NCBI RefSeq assembly: GCF_019050325.1
Contig: NZ_VOMB01000009.1
Location: 1 to 64,000 of the forward strand
Reading direction: 5' to 3'
Length of the DNA stretch: 64,000 nucleotides
From: [Mycobacterium] fortunisiensis
GTDB lineage: Bacteria > Actinomycetota > Actinomycetes > Mycobacteriales > Mycobacteriaceae
The notes beneath the pieces are model-generated. The model had not been told where the DNA came from. It was given only the letters and a program-made list of their open reading frames with translations, and made no database searches. Position numbers and translations under genes: made by a program. This document shows, piece after piece, positions 1 to 9,457 of the stretch (position 1 is its first letter; every line of letters starts with the position of its first letter).

Positions 1-1061
1 GTGCCGACCAGCCATCCGCCCCAGACCAGGAACTGGGCGCGCTGGGCGTCGGTGCGCGGCCTGCGTCCGCAGACGATCAGTCCGACGACGAGCAGGATCA
101 GTGCGGCGGGAAGCAGCCATGAGATCTGCCCGCCGGATTCGCCGGTGAACATCCGGGCGATGCCGGCCTGCCCGAACGGATGGAAACCGCCGGGCATCTC
201 GGGTGGCGCTCCTCCAGGGAAGTTGGTGTCGCCGCCCTTCAGCCGGCCGAGCCCGTTGTAGCCGAACGTGAGGTCGAGAAAGCTGTTGTTCTCGGAGCCG
301 CCGATGTAGGGGCGGCTGTCTTTCGGCCACACCTCGACCAGCAGCACCCACCAGCCCGCTGTGGCGATCATCGCGGCCAGACCGGCCAGCAGTTGCAGCA
401 CGCGGGTGCGCATCCGGGGCGGGCCCGCGATCAGGTATGTCAGCGCCAGCCCTGGCAATACCAACAGCACCTGCAATTGCTTGGTGAGAAAGCCCAGGCC
501 GATCAGCGCGCCGCACAAGACAATCCACCGGGTCCGGCCATCGTCCACGGCACGCAGCAGGGCCCAGACAGCACCGACCATCAGGAAAACCAGCAGCGCG
601 TCGGGGTTGTTGAAGCGGAACATCAAGGTGGCGACGGGCGTCAGTGCCAGGGCTGCCCCGGCGATCAGGCCGGCGGCCGGGCCGAAGTGTCTCTTGACGA
701 TCACGTACAGCAGGGCGACGGAGGCCACGCCGAGCAGCACCTGCGGCAACAGGATGGACCAGGTGTTCACGCCGAAGATGCGAGCCGAGATCTCCATCGG
801 CCACAGTGCGGCCGGCGGTTTGTCGACGGTGATCGCGTTGGCGGCATCCGAGGAACCGAACAGAAACGCTTTCCAGCTCTTCGTCCCCGCCTGCACGGCT
901 GCCGAATAGAAGGCGTTGGCCCAGCCGTTGCGGCCCAGTCCGATGCACCAGAACGCCGCGGTGGCGATCAACAACAATGCCAGACCGGGTCGCGCCCATC
1001 GCGGATCGACGGGTCTGTCCGGGGCGAGCGCCACAGTGCTCGGGTCGGTGGTGACGGCCAT
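1..1061 (-). CDS. Glycosyltransferase family 39 (PMT/ArnT-like) membrane protein, C-terminus cut by window edge
   Basis: Reading leftwards from an ATG at 1061 there are 353 open codons that run off the window, so the C-terminus is missing. After a hydrophilic start comes a first membrane helix (about residues 27-43), then a large extracytoplasmic loop with the TVDKPP motif typical of GT39 polyprenyl-phosphate-sugar transferases, then several more hydrophobic helices with an NNPDALL segment. Such enzymes move a sugar from a polyprenyl-phosphate donor onto an acceptor at the outer face of the membrane. The gene lies 83 nt downstream of a GT2-GtrA gene on the same strand. That neighbour could make or flip the lipid-linked sugar used here, as in YkcB/YkcC-type pairs. 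The family call is firm; donor and acceptor are unknown. Confidence 0.85.
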   Translation of the reverse strand, partial: MAVTTDPSTVALAPDRPVDPRWARPGLALLLIATAAFWCIGLGRNGWANAFYSAAVQAGTKSWKAFLFGSSDAANAITVDKPPAALWPMEISARIFGVNTWSILLPQVLLGVASVALLYVIVKRHFGPAAGLIAGAALALTPVATLMFRFNNPDALLVFLMVGAVWALLRAVDDGRTRWIVLCGALIGLGFLTKQLQVLLVLPGLALTYLIAGPPRMRTRVLQLLAGLAAMIATAGWWVLLVEVWPKDSRPYIGGSENNSFLDLTFGYNGLGRLKGGDTNFPGGAPPEMPGGFHPFGQAGIARMFTGESGGQISWLLPAALILLVVGLIVCGRRPRTDAQRAQFLVWGGWLVG

Positions 1062-1144
1062 CAAGTGGTCCTCTCAATAGTGGTTTGTGGAGCGTTGGCC
1101 GTGTCCGTGACGGTTGACGCTCCACAAATCGCTGCGTAGGTGGG

Positions 1145-2413
1145 TCAGTCGCGGTTCGGGTGGAAGACCCAGCCGCGCAGCAGCGTGAAGCGTAGTGCTG
1201 TGGCGGTGAGGTTGGCGGTGATCAGCACCGCGAGTTCCAGCCAGTGCGGGGTCGGAGCGATGAGTCCGTTGACCGCTGCCAGCGATCCGCTGGTCAGCGC
1301 GAGGGCCAGCCCGAAAACCGCGAGCCCCTCGGCGTGATGGCGTGCCGCGCCGGCACTGCCGTGGACCCCGAAGGTGAAGCGACGGTTGGCGGCGGTGTTG
1401 GCGATCGCGGTGACCAGGAGTGCGACCAGGTTCGCGGCCTGCGCTCCGACGGAGGTGTGTAGGACGCTGAAGATGAGCAGATAGGCCAGGGTCGAGGCGA
1501 TGCCGACCACGCCGAACCGCACCAGTTGGCGCAGCAGGTTTCGGGGCGCGGCGGCCCGGCTCGAGCCGAGCTGCGCGCTGATCTCGCGCACCGGAATCGC
1601 ACCGGTGGCAAAGCCCTTCAGCAGTCGCGCGATGCCCTTGAGGTCCGCGGTGGCGGTCGCGACGATGTCGACCCGGCTGTCTGGGTCGTCGACCCAGTCG
1701 ACGGGGACCTCGTGGATCCGCAGCCCGGAGCGCTCGGCCAGGACCAGCATCTCGGTGTCGAAGAACCATCCGGTGTCCACCACGTGAGGCAGCAGCCGTG
1801 CCGCCACGTCGGCTCGGACTGCCTTGAATCCGCATTGGGCGTCAGAGAATTTCGCGGCCAGGGTAGACCGCAGAATGAGGTTGTAGCAGCGCGAGATCAC
1901 CTCGCGCTTGGGGCCGCGCACCACGCGCGATCCGCGGGCCAGCCGGGTGCCGATGGCTAGATCGGAGTGGCCTGAGATCAGTGGTGCCAGAAGCGGTTGC
2001 AGCGCGGCCAAGTCGGTGGACAGGTCGACGTCCATGTAGGCCAGCACCGGCGCGTCCGAGGTCGACCACACCGTGTGCAATGCCCGCCCGCGGCCCTTCT
2101 GCTCCAGGCGGACAACGCGGACGCCGTCGAGTTCGTCGGCCAGCTGCGCGGCGATCCGCGGAGTGTCGTCGATGCTGGCGTTGTCGGCAATGGTGATGCG
2201 TGCGGTATAGGGCAGCGACTCGGCCAGGTAGCGGTGCAGGCGGCGCACCGAGCCAGCCAGTGTGGCCTGCTCGTTGTAGACCGGAACCACCACGTCGACC
2301 ACCGGGACACCACGCTCACGGGCCACCGCGACCGCGTCGGGACGAACCGACACCGCAGAGTGAGGAGCGTCAACCATCAACTGAGTCATGGTTAAAGCAT
2401 CGGCCCCAGGCAT
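1145..2413 (-). CDS. Bifunctional glycosyltransferase family 2 / GtrA-family membrane protein
   Basis: This is a 422-residue protein. Residues about 38-250 form a GT2 domain: it opens with VVVPVYNE (41-48), has the metal-binding DVD near 128-130, and a GTRLARG segment. Residues about 292-418 carry four hydrophobic helices of the GtrA type, beginning LVRFGVVGIAS. GT2-GtrA fusions are thought to charge polyprenyl phosphate with a sugar on the cytoplasmic side and help flip it, supplying a GT39 transferase such as the one just downstream. The ATG at 2413 is used here; an internal ATG at 2389 would remove eight poorly conserved residues and is a fair alternative. The 182 nt upstream, up to the TetR gene, hold no convincing gene. 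Confidence 0.85.
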   Translation of the reverse strand: MPGADALTMTQLMVDAPHSAVSVRPDAVAVARERGVPVVDVVVPVYNEQATLAGSVRRLHRYLAESLPYTARITIADNASIDDTPRIAAQLADELDGVRVVRLEQKGRGRALHTVWSTSDAPVLAYMDVDLSTDLAALQPLLAPLISGHSDLAIGTRLARGSRVVRGPKREVISRCYNLILRSTLAAKFSDAQCGFKAVRADVAARLLPHVVDTGWFFDTEMLVLAERSGLRIHEVPVDWVDDPDSRVDIVATATADLKGIARLLKGFATGAIPVREISAQLGSSRAAAPRNLLRQLVRFGVVGIASTLAYLLIFSVLHTSVGAQAANLVALLVTAIANTAANRRFTFGVHGSAGAARHHAEGLAVFGLALALTSGSLAAVNGLIAPTPHWLELAVLITANLTATALRFTLLRGWVFHPNRD

Positions 2414-2595
2414 GAGGTGGACATTGGTGGTAACTATGCAAAACCTATGAGAGCTGAAATCGAGTCGCCAGTCCCCAGCGCCACGTCATCGGATCTGGAC
2501 CACTTTTGTCCAGACGGGAGGAAATGCGATTCGATTGACCGAGCGGCGTTGGTGCAGTTTCGGCTCATTCGAGCCGGCAGTTGAGTAGCACTTCA

Positions 2596-3141
2596 TCAGG
2601 CTGCTTCGATGATTGATCCGTAGGTGGCCAGTCGTAGTTGGGCGAGGAGTTGGCTGTCGTCTGTGGCGGGGACGAGGTAGTGGCAGATTCCAATGCGGAC
2701 GGCGGCGGTGGTGGCGACGTCCGGTTCGGAGACCGCACCTTCGAATGCGGGCCGGAACAATGCGAACATCGTCGGCAGTGCGCGGGACATTTGCGTCAAC
2801 ACCTGGTGCGGTTCCATGTCGACCATGCGGCGTAGCCGTCGCGATTGATGAATGTCGACCATGACACCGAGCGCAGCATCTAGCCGCTGTTTGCCAACCA
2901 GTCCGACGGTCGCCGCTGTGATCTCGTCGCTCAGGAGCTCCAGCTCGTGCGTGTTGAAAGCGTCGAGGAGCTCGTCTTTCGAAGCGAAGAACGTGTAAAG
3001 CGTGGGCCGCGAAACACCGGCCTGTGCTGCAACGTCGGACAGGTTGAGCTTGCTGTGCCCGCAGCGCCCCAACACCGTGGCGGTGGCCTCGAGAATCCGT
3101 GTCCGGGTGGCGGCCCGCCCCTCACTGGTCGTCCGGCCCAT
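2596..3141 (-). CDS. TetR-family regulator, divergent from the first P450 operon
   Basis: This is a 181-residue protein. Residues about 12-58 form a TetR helix-turn-helix (QAGVSRPTLYTFFASKDEL). The C-terminal ligand domain ends with a CHYLVPATDDSQLL segment that is clearly paralogous to the TetRs at 16013 and 8858. The frame is open further upstream, but the helix-turn-helix begins just after ATG 3141 and a palindrome sits immediately 5' of it, so the longer versions are rejected. The gene diverges from the P450 at 3328. The site TACAC-TTG-GTGTA at 3156-3168 lies 14 nt before the start codon, which fits autorepression plus control of the P450 operon. The ligand is unknown. Confidence 0.85.
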   Translation of the reverse strand: MGRTTSEGRAATRTRILEATATVLGRCGHSKLNLSDVAAQAGVSRPTLYTFFASKDELLDAFNTHELELLSDEITAATVGLVGKQRLDAALGVMVDIHQSRRLRRMVDMEPHQVLTQMSRALPTMFALFRPAFEGAVSEPDVATTAAVRIGICHYLVPATDDSQLLAQLRLATYGSIIEAA

Positions 3142-3155
3142 GGCTTTACCTTCTT

Positions 3156-3168
3156 TACACTTGGTGTA
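3156..3168. promoter_or_regulatory. Candidate TetR operator TACAC-N3-GTGTA
   Basis: A perfect 5-bp inverted repeat (TACAC TTG GTGTA), preceded by CTT, lies between the divergent TetR (start 3141) and P450 (start 3328). The same arrangement occurs at 16554-16566 before a paralogous TetR/P450 pair. Role inferred from position and symmetry. Confidence 0.6.
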
Positions 3169-3327
3169 TTGACTGTTAATTTTACCGCAAGAGGCGAGAC
3201 GCCGGGCAGCGACGCGCTCAGTGTGTCGATGGAGGCAGATCGCGGGAAGGTTCTTGCGGGTGAGCATCGAACGATTGCTGTTGCAGCTCAACAACATCCA
3301 GGTGGATTCCGAGAGCGGTACCTTGCG

Positions 3328-4689
3328 ATGAGCGCGGAACTCGACCGTTTTGCCTCGCGGCACTTCCACTTCGACCGCCACAGCGCCGATTATCGGGAGC
3401 GCTTCAGCGAGGTCACACACCAGATGCACCGGACGTGCCCGCTCGCATGGACCGACACTTACGACGGGCACTGGGTGGCCGCCGGCGGCGAGCAGGTGTT
3501 TGAACTCGCCCGGTGTCCGCATGTGTCCAATGACCACGATGTGAACAATGAACGCCGTGGCTATAAGGGTATTTCGATTCCCTTGCTGGTCGAGGCGACA
3601 AATTTTCGTGGCGGAATGCTGGAGATGGACGATCCCGAGCACCACCACTACCGCTCCGTGCTGAATCCCTACCTGTCACCCGCGGCGGTCAAGCGGTGGG
3701 TGCCCTTTGTCGATGAGATCGTGCGTGCCTGCGTCGATGACCACATCGAGACCGGGCGTATCGATTTCGTCGACGATCTGGCCAATGTGGTGCCTGCCGT
3801 GTTGACGCTGGCCATGCTGGGTGTGCCGCTGGACAAGTGGACGATGTACAACGAACCGGCGCACGCGTCGGTGTACACACCGCCGGATTCGCCCGACGCG
3901 GCGCGTGTGCGTGAGTTGTACATGGAGATGGGTGTCGATCTGTACACCAACCTCGTCGAGATCCGCGACAATCCGCGACCGGGCATCATCGACGCGCTGG
4001 CCCGGCTGCGGATAGAGGGCGAGCCACCCCCGGATGTCGAGTTGATCGGCATGCTGAACCTGTTGATCGGTGGTGGTTTCGACACCACGACGGCATTGAC
4101 GGCGCACGCACTGGAGTGGCTGGCTCAGCATCCTGACGAGCGTACGAATTTGAGCCGACACCGCGACACCTTGCTCAACTCGGCCATCGAAGAATTCCTG
4201 CGGTTCTTCACTCCGGCGCCCGGCGATGCCCGGACGATCTCCACCGACATGGCACTGAACGGCACGACACTCATGGAAGGTGAGCGGGTATGGCTGTCAT
4301 GGGCGATGGCCAATCGCGATCCTGCTTTGTTCTCTGATCCCGATGAAGTCGTTCTCGATCGGAAAGGTAACCGCCATTTCAGCTTTGGGCTCGGAGTGCA
4401 TCGCTGCATCGGATCCAACGTCGCACGCACGGTGTTCAAATCTATGCTCACCGCGGTGCTGGACCGGATGCCGGACTACGCATGCATACCCGAGGAGACG
4501 GTGCACTACGACAGCATCGGCGTCATCCAAGGCATGCGTCACCTACCCGCGACCTTCACGCCCGCCACGCGTCGCGGACCCGGCGTTGCCGAGACGGTGG
4601 CCAGATTGCAAGACATCTGCGCCGCACAGGGTTTGGCGCGGCCCATCACCGAACTGAAGACCCCTGCGCAGATCACCTATGAACTGTGA
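3328..4689 (+). CDS. Cytochrome P450 (453 aa), first gene of a P450-P450-SDR operon
   Basis: This is a soluble class-I-type P450. The I-helix oxygen-activation motif GGGFDTTT is near residues 248-255, the K-helix ExxR (EFLR) near 288-291, and the haem loop FGLGVHRCIG has its cysteine near 360. It ends in an unusual 40-residue tail after the core that ends LPATFTP. ATG 3328 gives a normal length; the frame is open further 5', and ATG 3229 would add 33 residues of non-P450-like sequence. Divergent from the TetR at 2596 and followed after 50 nt by a second, unrelated P450. No ferredoxin gene accompanies it. Substrate unknown; hydroxylation of a hydrophobic compound is inferred from family and neighbours. 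Confidence 0.88.
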   Translation: MSAELDRFASRHFHFDRHSADYRERFSEVTHQMHRTCPLAWTDTYDGHWVAAGGEQVFELARCPHVSNDHDVNNERRGYKGISIPLLVEATNFRGGMLEMDDPEHHHYRSVLNPYLSPAAVKRWVPFVDEIVRACVDDHIETGRIDFVDDLANVVPAVLTLAMLGVPLDKWTMYNEPAHASVYTPPDSPDAARVRELYMEMGVDLYTNLVEIRDNPRPGIIDALARLRIEGEPPPDVELIGMLNLLIGGGFDTTTALTAHALEWLAQHPDERTNLSRHRDTLLNSAIEEFLRFFTPAPGDARTISTDMALNGTTLMEGERVWLSWAMANRDPALFSDPDEVVLDRKGNRHFSFGLGVHRCIGSNVARTVFKSMLTAVLDRMPDYACIPEETVHYDSIGVIQGMRHLPATFTPATRRGPGVAETVARLQDICAAQGLARPITELKTPAQITYEL

Positions 4690-4739
4690 AGCCCTTGTCC
4701 GGGCAGTTGGCGCGAGAGATCAAATAACAAGGGAATGGC

Positions 4740-6011
4740 ATGACCGACAACATTGACTTCTTCACGGACCCGTCCGTCGTTGAGAACCCCTACCCGTATT
4801 TCGAGCAGGTGCGCGGGCAGTGCCCGGCGTTCCGTGAGCCACACCACGGCGTGGTGATCGTCACCGGGTACGACGATGTGCTCGCGGTGTATCGTGACAC
4901 CGATTCGTTCTCGTCGGTCAATGCCGCAGTGGGACCGTTCCCTCCGCTTCCCTTTCAGCCCGAAGGCGACGACATTTCGGCGCAGATCGAAGCCCATCGA
5001 CACGAATTTCCCTGGGGTGCAGAGAATATCGTCTGTTTCGATCCGCCACAGCACACCGCGCACCGCGAATTGCTCAACGGGCTGTTCACTCCCAAACGGC
5101 TCAAAGAGAACGAAGACTTCATGTGGGGTCTGGCCGACCAGATCCTGGATGAGTTTCTCGCCGACGGCAGCTGCGATTTCGTCGCAGCCTATGGCCGGCC
5201 GTTTCCGCTCCTGGTCATCGCTGACCTTCTCGGTGTGCCCGCTTCGGATCACCCGATGTTCCGCCAGTGGTTTGGTGCGGATATGGGTTCGCGGGTGGGG
5301 GCGGACGGTGACATCGTGATCAATCCGTCGGCCGAACTCGACCGATGGTTCACCACCTACATCGAGGACCGCCGCCGAGAACCCCGGCCAGACCTGCTCA
5401 CCGAACTGGCGTGCGCAACATTCGCAGACGGCTCGACGCCGAGCATCAAGGAGATCGTCAACCTCGCCACGTCGGTGTTCTTCGCCGGACACGAGACGAC
5501 TGTGCGTCTGTTGGCCGCGTCGATACAACTGCTCGCCGAGCAGCCCGAACTGCAGGCAACGTTGCGGGCTCACCGCGAGCAGATCCCGGTATTCGTCGAA
5601 GAGATGCTGCGCCTGGAGAGTCCGATCAAGAGCCACTTCAGGTTGACCCGGGTCGCCACCACCATCGGCGGGACAACGGTTGCCCCCGGTACCACCGTGA
5701 TGCTGCTGCCCGGCGCCGCCAATCGCGATCCCGCACATTTCGAATGCCCGGCGCAGTTCCGGCCCGACCGACCCAACGTTCGCCAGCACCTGGCCTTCGG
5801 GCGTGGCGTGCACAGCTGTCCGGGTGGACCGCTGACTCGCATCGAAGCCCGGGTCAGTCTGGAGCGAATTCTGGACCGTATGACCGACTTTCGGATCTCG
5901 GAAGCACACCATGGACCGGCCGGTGCCCGTCGCTACGCATATTCACCGGACTACATTCTGCGTGGACTGACCGAGTTGCACGTGGACTTCACCACAGAGA
6001 GGTCGTTGTGA
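4740..6011 (+). CDS. Cytochrome P450 (423 aa), CPG-type haem loop
   Basis: The P450 has the I-helix AGHETT near residues 249-254, the K-helix EMLR in [10 protein letters not shown], and the haem loop [10 protein letters not shown] with its cysteine near 360. The proline directly after the haem cysteine is shared with the P450 at 16629. The two are closely similar along their whole length, starting with DFF and NPYPY segments, so they are paralogues. The gene lies between another P450 and a mycofactocin-type SDR. Its TGA overlaps the SDR start by one base (TGATG), so translation is coupled. This suggests that the alcohol formed is oxidised further by the SDR. Redox partners are not encoded nearby. 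Confidence 0.9.
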   Translation: MTDNIDFFTDPSVVENPYPYFEQVRGQCPAFREPHHGVVIVTGYDDVLAVYRDTDSFSSVNAAVGPFPPLPFQPEGDDISAQIEAHRHEFPWGAENIVCFDPPQHTAHRELLNGLFTPKRLKENEDFMWGLADQILDEFLADGSCDFVAAYGRPFPLLVIADLLGVPASDHPMFRQWFGADMGSRVGADGDIVINPSAELDRWFTTYIEDRRREPRPDLLTELACATFADGSTPSIKEIVNLATSVFFAGHETTVRLLAASIQLLAEQPELQATLRAHREQIPVFVEEMLRLESPIKSHFRLTRVATTIGGTTVAPGTTVMLLPGAANRDPAHFECPAQFRPDRPNVRQHLAFGRGVHSCPGGPLTRIEARVSLERILDRMTDFRISEAHHGPAGARRYAYSPDYILRGLTELHVDFTTERSL

Positions 6012-6826
6012 TGCAACGTCAGCTGACCGGCAAAGTCGCCTTCATCACCGGTGCCGCGCGGGGACAGGGACGCGCGCATGCGGTGAAACTGGCATCTGAA
6101 GGTGCCGACATCATCGCGGTCGACCTGTGCGACCAGATTGCGTCCGTGCCCTATCCGATGGCCACCGCTGACGACCTCGCTGCGACAGTCAAACTCGTCG
6201 AGGACCTCGGCGCCCGGATCGTCGCCACGCAGGGCGACATCCGTGACCAGGCGTCGCTGTCGGCTGCACTCGATACCGGGGTGAGTCGGTTCGGTCGTCT
6301 GGACATCGTGGTCGCCAATGCCGGGATCGCACCGATGCAAGCGGGTGCCGACGGTTGGCGGGACGTGATCGACGTCAACCTCACCGGCACGCACAACACC
6401 GTTGAGGCGGCGATCCCCACGATGGTCGAGCAGGGCGACGGCGGTTCGATCGTGTTGATCAGCTCAGTTGCCGGACTGGCAGGCATCGGCACACCCAACG
6501 CAGGTTCGATCGGCTACACCGCCGCCAAACACGGCGTGGTCGGGTTGATGCGCGTCTACGCCAACCTGCTCGCCCAGCACAGTATCCGGGTGAACTCGAT
6601 ACACCCCAACGGCGTCGACACACCGATGATCAACAACGAGTTCATCCGCAACTGGCTCACCGAGATGGCCGCGGACACGCCCGTAGACATGGGCAATGCG
6701 CTACCGGTGGACGTGGCACAACCCGAAGACATCGCCGAAGCAGTGGCCTGGTTGGTATCGGACGCCGCGCGTTATGTCACCGGTATCACGGTGCCCGTGG
6801 ACGCCGGATATCTCAACAAGCGCTAG
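6011..6826 (+). CDS. SDR-family oxidoreductase of the mycofactocin-coupled type
   Basis: This is a 271-residue Rossmann-fold dehydrogenase. The nucleotide-binding motif [12 protein letters not shown] starts at residue 14, a conserved [11 protein letters not shown] segment follows, and the catalytic Ser is near 150 with Tyr169-xxx-Lys173 (YTAAK). The RGQGR..HA signature and the insert after the second strand match the SDR subfamily known to work with mycofactocin and to hold NAD(H) non-exchangeably. A second member lies at 42673. It is the last gene of the P450-P450-SDR operon and overlaps the P450 stop by one base, so its likely job is to oxidise an alcohol made by one of these P450s. Mycofactocin dependence is inferred from family, not shown. 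Confidence 0.88.
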   Translation: MQRQLTGKVAFITGAARGQGRAHAVKLASEGADIIAVDLCDQIASVPYPMATADDLAATVKLVEDLGARIVATQGDIRDQASLSAALDTGVSRFGRLDIVVANAGIAPMQAGADGWRDVIDVNLTGTHNTVEAAIPTMVEQGDGGSIVLISSVAGLAGIGTPNAGSIGYTAAKHGVVGLMRVYANLLAQHSIRVNSIHPNGVDTPMINNEFIRNWLTEMAADTPVDMGNALPVDVAQPEDIAEAVAWLVSDAARYVTGITVPVDAGYLNKR

Positions 6827-7212
6827 TCTCGCCTCGTCGAGTTCGTGGGCCTGGAACGCGATCACTGGCCGCCGGCATCAAAATGGAAGCGGCGAGCATG
6901 ATGTCGGTCGTCTCGGCTCGCGGAGCGGCCGCGTCGATCAAGAAATTACAGGATGAACTTGATTGCTCGGCAGCTGACGATACCGGCGAGCTGATTCGAA
7001 CGACTTGGGGGAGCGTCATCCAATCGGCCAGGCGCGTATCGATGTCGGCGTCGATGACAATGTCCGAATCGACCGTCACACCACTCCAATGAGTTCGCGT
7101 CCCCCGATTCGACCATGTCCCACTTGGAATTTTCCCGCGCCACCCCGGCGTTCAGAGCCGGCGACAGGCGTCGTGAATGCCCACCGCGTCTGTGTTGGAA
7201 AGGTGACCGTTC
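6827..7212. other. Intergenic stretch without a recognisable gene
   Basis: These 386 bases lie between the 3' ends of the convergent SDR (6011) and peptidase (7213) genes. Short open frames exist on both strands, the longest about 88 codons, but none shows a family motif, a good ribosome site or operon-like spacing. It may hold decayed coding sequence or terminators; I see no clear hairpin. Confidence 0.5.
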
Positions 7213-8184
7213 TCATGCTGCGATGTCGGCGAACTCGTCGAGCGCAGCGAGTGTGCGGACGCCCATTTCTCCGCCAGACTGATGCCCCATGCCGGCGACG
7301 ACGTGCAATCGCGACGCCGGCCAACCCTGGTGTAGCTGCCACGCGATGTCGGGTGGACTGCTGACGTCGAGTCGGCCGTGGATGAGCGCCGCTGGGATGG
7401 CTGCGATGATGTCGACGTTGTCGAGGAGCTCAGATGGACCGCGCCACGCGGCGTGCCGCCAGTAGTGCGTAACCAGTCGTGCGAAGCACATTCGGTAACT
7501 GGGGTCGGTGTTTACCAGCCTCGGACGCGGTTGCGGACCGAGATTGACGTGCGCATCCTCCCATTCGCACCAGTCGAGCGCAGCTTGCCGCCGCACGTCG
7601 GGATCGGTGTCGCTGAGGAGTCGGGAGTATGCCTGCGCCAGGTTGCCGTCTCGGTCGGCGACAGGCACGCCGACACGGAATCGCGACCATTCTGCGGGAA
7701 AGAGCCGCCCAACGTCACGCGTAATCCATTGCACCTCACGCTCTGTGGTCGTAGTGACTGCGGTCAACACCAGCGCTGCGACGTTGTCGGGGTGCTGCTG
7801 GGCGTAGGCCAGCGCCAATGTCGTCCCCCACGACCACCCTGCCACCACCCAGCGACGCACCCCGAGATGCCGGCGCAACTGCTCGATGTCGGCGATCAAA
7901 TGGTCGGTGGTGTTCGCGTTCAAACTCACCGCAGGATCACTGGCATGTGGAGTGCTGCGGCCGCAGCCACGCTGATCGAAAAGAATGACCCGGTATCTGG
8001 CCGGATCGAAGAATTGCCTCATCGCCGGTACACAGCCGGAACCAGGTCCGCCGTGAAGGACCAGCGCGGCAACTCCTTTCGGGTTCCCGGATACCTCCCA
8101 ATACAGCTGGTTTCCCTCTCCGACAGCCAGCATGCCCGAGTCATGCGGCTCGGATGCTGTGTACAGGGTCGGTCCAGTCTTCAC
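7213..8184 (-). CDS. pip: Proline iminopeptidase (prolyl aminopeptidase), alpha/beta hydrolase
   Basis: This is a 323-residue alpha/beta hydrolase of peptidase family S33. The oxyanion segment HGGPGSG is near residue 43, then DQRGCGRS, the nucleophile elbow GWSWG near 116, the acid Asp in HGRLD near 272 and the His in GMGHQSG near 298. All three catalytic residues are present and the length is normal. The family releases N-terminal proline from peptides, though mycobacterial members can act on other esters or amides. It starts with GTG at 8184, overlapping the TGA of the small membrane protein upstream (GTGA), so the two form one operon. It is unrelated in kind to the P450 genes around it. 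Confidence 0.88.
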   Translation of the reverse strand: MKTGPTLYTASEPHDSGMLAVGEGNQLYWEVSGNPKGVAALVLHGGPGSGCVPAMRQFFDPARYRVILFDQRGCGRSTPHASDPAVSLNANTTDHLIADIEQLRRHLGVRRWVVAGWSWGTTLALAYAQQHPDNVAALVLTAVTTTTEREVQWITRDVGRLFPAEWSRFRVGVPVADRDGNLAQAYSRLLSDTDPDVRRQAALDWCEWEDAHVNLGPQPRPRLVNTDPSYRMCFARLVTHYWRHAAWRGPSELLDNVDIIAAIPAALIHGRLDVSSPPDIAWQLHQGWPASRLHVVAGMGHQSGGEMGVRTLAALDEFADIAA

Positions 8185-8585
8185 CGTTGCGACGCTATCG
8201 CAGCGGCGGCAGTCGGCCCGTTGTTGGTCAAGGCGGCAATGCCGAGACCGGCGAACAGTGCGGCGCCGCCTCCGGCGATGATCGCGCCGGTCGTCGGGAG
8301 GGTGCGGGCGCGGATGCCCCGGGCGGCGGCGATGACGTCGAGCACGTCGGTGAGCAGGCCCATCTGCAATGCGCGTTTCCGCAGTTCGGGTGACGTTTCG
8401 GTGATCGCCAGTGCGAGTGTCAGTTCACGGGACCCGAAGAGTTGGGTCGTGAACGGCTGGTCGCGTCCGGCATTGAGCCCGATGAGGCGTCCCGTCTTGT
8501 TCGGGGCCAACCAGGCTGCGACACCGGTGGCGAATCGCAGGGCGAAGAAGGTGCGGATAAGGGAGCTGCTCTGTGTCGACGTCAT
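8181..8585 (-). CDS. Small membrane protein, DUF4267-like
   Basis: This is a 134-residue protein with hydrophobic helices at about residues 10-27 and 95-125 and a central amphipathic region containing LFGSRELTLALAI. This pattern is typical of short actinobacterial proteins annotated DUF4267 or of unknown function. It has no catalytic motif that I recognise. It is the first gene of a two-gene minus-strand operon and overlaps the proline iminopeptidase start by four bases. The gene at 49766 is another small protein of similar general type. Function unknown. Confidence 0.7.
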   Translation of the reverse strand: MTSTQSSSLIRTFFALRFATGVAAWLAPNKTGRLIGLNAGRDQPFTTQLFGSRELTLALAITETSPELRKRALQMGLLTDVLDVIAAARGIRARTLPTTGAIIAGGGAALFAGLGIAALTNNGPTAAAAIASQR

Positions 8586-8857
8586 ACGGACACTCTCTCG
8601 GACAGGCGGGCCTCACACCAGAGCTGTACTTGACTTTGTCCTACGGGCAAGGTTCATGCTCACGGCCGCTTCCATCGCTGCCGACCGTTGACAGCTAGAG
8701 TTACATCTTCTCCAGATATGTATCGTCGGAAGCGCCGCATACGAGTGGCGAACGTGGAGGCAACTTGGGCATAGTTCCAGATGAACTGAGCTTTCTATCG
8801 AAATCATCCACATGACGAGCAAGTGACACATGCCGGATTCTTTGCCATCATCACCTG

Positions 8858-9457
8858 ATGGGTTCATCGACTGCGGTCGGCGGGGACGGTCGCGCGGCGA
8901 CGGAAAATGACTCACGGCTGCGCATCTTGGTTGCCACCGCTGAGGTGCTTGAGCGGAGAGGCGTCACCAAGCTGAGCATGTCCGAGGTGGCAGTCCAGGC
9001 CGGGATATCTCGAATGACGCTGTACCGGTTCTTTCCGTCGAAAGAGCACTTGATCAACGAATATACGAACTGGGAGACCGACAGACTCGAGGCCGGTCTT
9101 GCGATGGCCACAGCTGGGCTCCGTGGTGTCGACCGCGTCGACGCGACCCTGAAATTCCTTGTCGACTACCAAACTTCGTACTCGGGCCTACGTATGATCG
9201 ATATCGAGCCAGGCCACGTGATCGCAAGAATGTCGGCGCTGATGCCGACGTTGAAAAGTCGTCTGGCAGCAATTCTTTCGGGGGACGACGCCGAGCTTGC
9301 GGCTGGGGCGGTGATGCGGATCATTGTCTCGCACTATGTGGTGTCAGGCGATGATGCAGATGAATTCTTGGCGCAGTTGCGGCACGCTGCGGGTCTCCGA
9401 CCGTCGGATGCACCCGTTCGGCGGTCTGGCCGTGTCTCTCGACCGAGATCTTCGTGA
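8858..9457 (+). CDS. TetR-family regulator upstream of a P450/acyl-CoA dehydrogenase operon
   Basis: This is a 199-residue protein. The TetR helix-turn-helix lies at about residues 22-68 (QAGISRMTLYRFFPSKEHL), and the ligand domain contains DIEPGHVIARMS and SHYVVSGDDADEFLAQL segments. It is a paralogue of the TetRs at 2596 and 16013. Unlike those, it is transcribed toward its P450 neighbour, 409 nt away at 9867. Between them stands a 27-bp box (9724-9750) whose inner repeat TTTACA-N6-TGTAAA begins like the operators of its paralogues. It is therefore a good candidate for the regulator that binds the four such boxes in this window. Ligand unknown. The start at ATG 8858 has only a weak ribosome site. 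Confidence 0.82.
   Translation: MGSSTAVGGDGRAATENDSRLRILVATAEVLERRGVTKLSMSEVAVQAGISRMTLYRFFPSKEHLINEYTNWETDRLEAGLAMATAGLRGVDRVDATLKFLVDYQTSYSGLRMIDIEPGHVIARMSALMPTLKSRLAAILSGDDAELAAGAVMRIIVSHYVVSGDDADEFLAQLRHAAGLRPSDAPVRRSGRVSRPRSS

Noticed and set aside
3142..3648. Open frame extending the TetR at 2596 by 169 codons at its 5' end
   Set aside because: The helix-turn-helix starts right after ATG 3141, the extension overlaps the divergent P450 gene and the operator, and it has no family match.
4677..5912. A 411-codon minus-strand frame opposite the P450 at 4740
   Set aside because: Typical high-GC shadow: no family motif, no ribosome site, and the plus strand carries an intact P450 with all motifs.
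5345..6826. Fusion of a P450 fragment to the SDR at 6011 in one frame
   Set aside because: The N-terminal 222 codons read the P450 gene out of frame; ATG 6011 starts the conserved SDR.
6883..7092. A 69-codon plus-strand frame in the 6827-7212 gap
   Set aside because: No ribosome site, no motif, and overlapping frames of equal length on the other strand.
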